From Zygaena filipendulae (Eukaryota > Arthropoda > Insecta > Lepidoptera > Zygaenidae), in the NCBI GenBank assembly GCA_907165275.2, contig OU015677.1, forward strand, positions 5,456,001 to 5,520,000: a stretch of DNA of 64,000 nt. Direction: 5' to 3'. The position numbers and the translations under genes were made by a program. This document shows, in pieces, positions 63,690 through 64,000 of the stretch. The notes below the pieces were generated by a model. That model was not told the origin of the DNA. It was given only the letters and a program-made list of their open reading frames with translations, and did no database searches. Position 1 is the stretch's first letter, and every line of letters begins with the position of its first letter.

Positions 63690-63880
63690 CAGTGGCGGAT
63701 TTATTAAAGAAATTGTACATTTGTGAACTAGTGGATCAATGTGTCAGTTCCTGAATTTTTTTGACAACCCAAGGGTATGGTTATGATTGCACAAGAAATT
63801 GTATTTTGGCAAAATTTGGTAAAATTTTGACCCCAAATTTACTGCCCCTAAATCTGCCGCCCTAGGTAAATCCGCCACTG
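63690..63880. mobile_element. hAT-like MITE with CAGTGGCGGATTTA ends
   Basis: CAGTGGCGGATTTA (63690-63703) is exactly inverted at 63867-63880. 191 bp. The flanks CTTTCTAT and CTTTGGTA are at best a worn 8-bp duplication. Confidence 0.8.
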
Positions 63881-64000
63881 CTTTGGTAAAATGATTTTCA
63901 AAATTGGTGTCCAACACAGATAATATTACCCCCTACAACGTCACAAACTCACAAACTCTACCTCTTTATTATATTACAGATTTATCTAAATAATAATAAT

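Noticed and set aside
1..64000. CRISPR arrays, rRNA, tRNA and telomeric TTAGG arrays
   Set aside because: None seen; the tandem arrays present lack spacer structure and the window shows eukaryotic gene layout.

Overview
The window is AT-rich eukaryotic DNA, almost certainly from a moth or butterfly. The main reason is the large number of short Helitron-type elements. They start TC(C)TACTAATATTATAAA, carry a (GTCT)n stretch, and end in a CGCGG-GTGAAA-CCGCG hairpin followed by CAGCTAG. They match the Lep1-like non-autonomous Helitrons known from Lepidoptera, and 40 or more whole or broken copies are visible. There are no bacterial-style operons, rRNA genes, tRNA genes or CRISPR arrays that I can support.

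The main host feature is one long minus-strand gene, which I rebuilt exon by exon from 39185 down to 6457. It has 23 coding exons, all with GT/AG borders, and every exon junction agrees in phase. The result is one open frame of about 1,542 codons. The predicted protein has a basic cytoplasmic N-terminus, a CSCVSC motif just before a single membrane segment (about residues 139-163), and a very long outer part. The outer part is rich in N-glycosylation sites and has RSKR, RTKR and KGKR sites that look like furin targets. Its C-terminal part is helical and then basic. I do not recognise the family. Introns hold many transposons; the largest (16425-31277) carries two oppositely oriented GC-rich 111-bp tandem arrays.

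Layout: 1-6.4 kb, repeats (nested foldback and MITE insertions, tandem MITEs). 6.4-39.2 kb, the gene with introns full of MITEs. 39.2-50.7 kb, repeats, including head-to-tail Helitrons, a GC-rich island and a broken HTH-transposase pseudogene. About 50.7-56.1 kb, a non-LTR retrotransposon whose two ORFs (560 and 976 aa) are both intact. 56.1-64 kb, more MITEs and Helitrons, a 31-bp tandem array, and an internally deleted DNA transposon with TIRs and a fused 125-aa transposase remnant.

The most notable points are: the uncharacterised long membrane-protein gene; a stop-free, frame-preserving 93-nt 'intron' in it that derives from the same repeat family as the intronic arrays; the occurrence of the CRE palindrome TGACGTCA in three unrelated inverted-repeat families; and several nested insertions from which empty target sites can be read.
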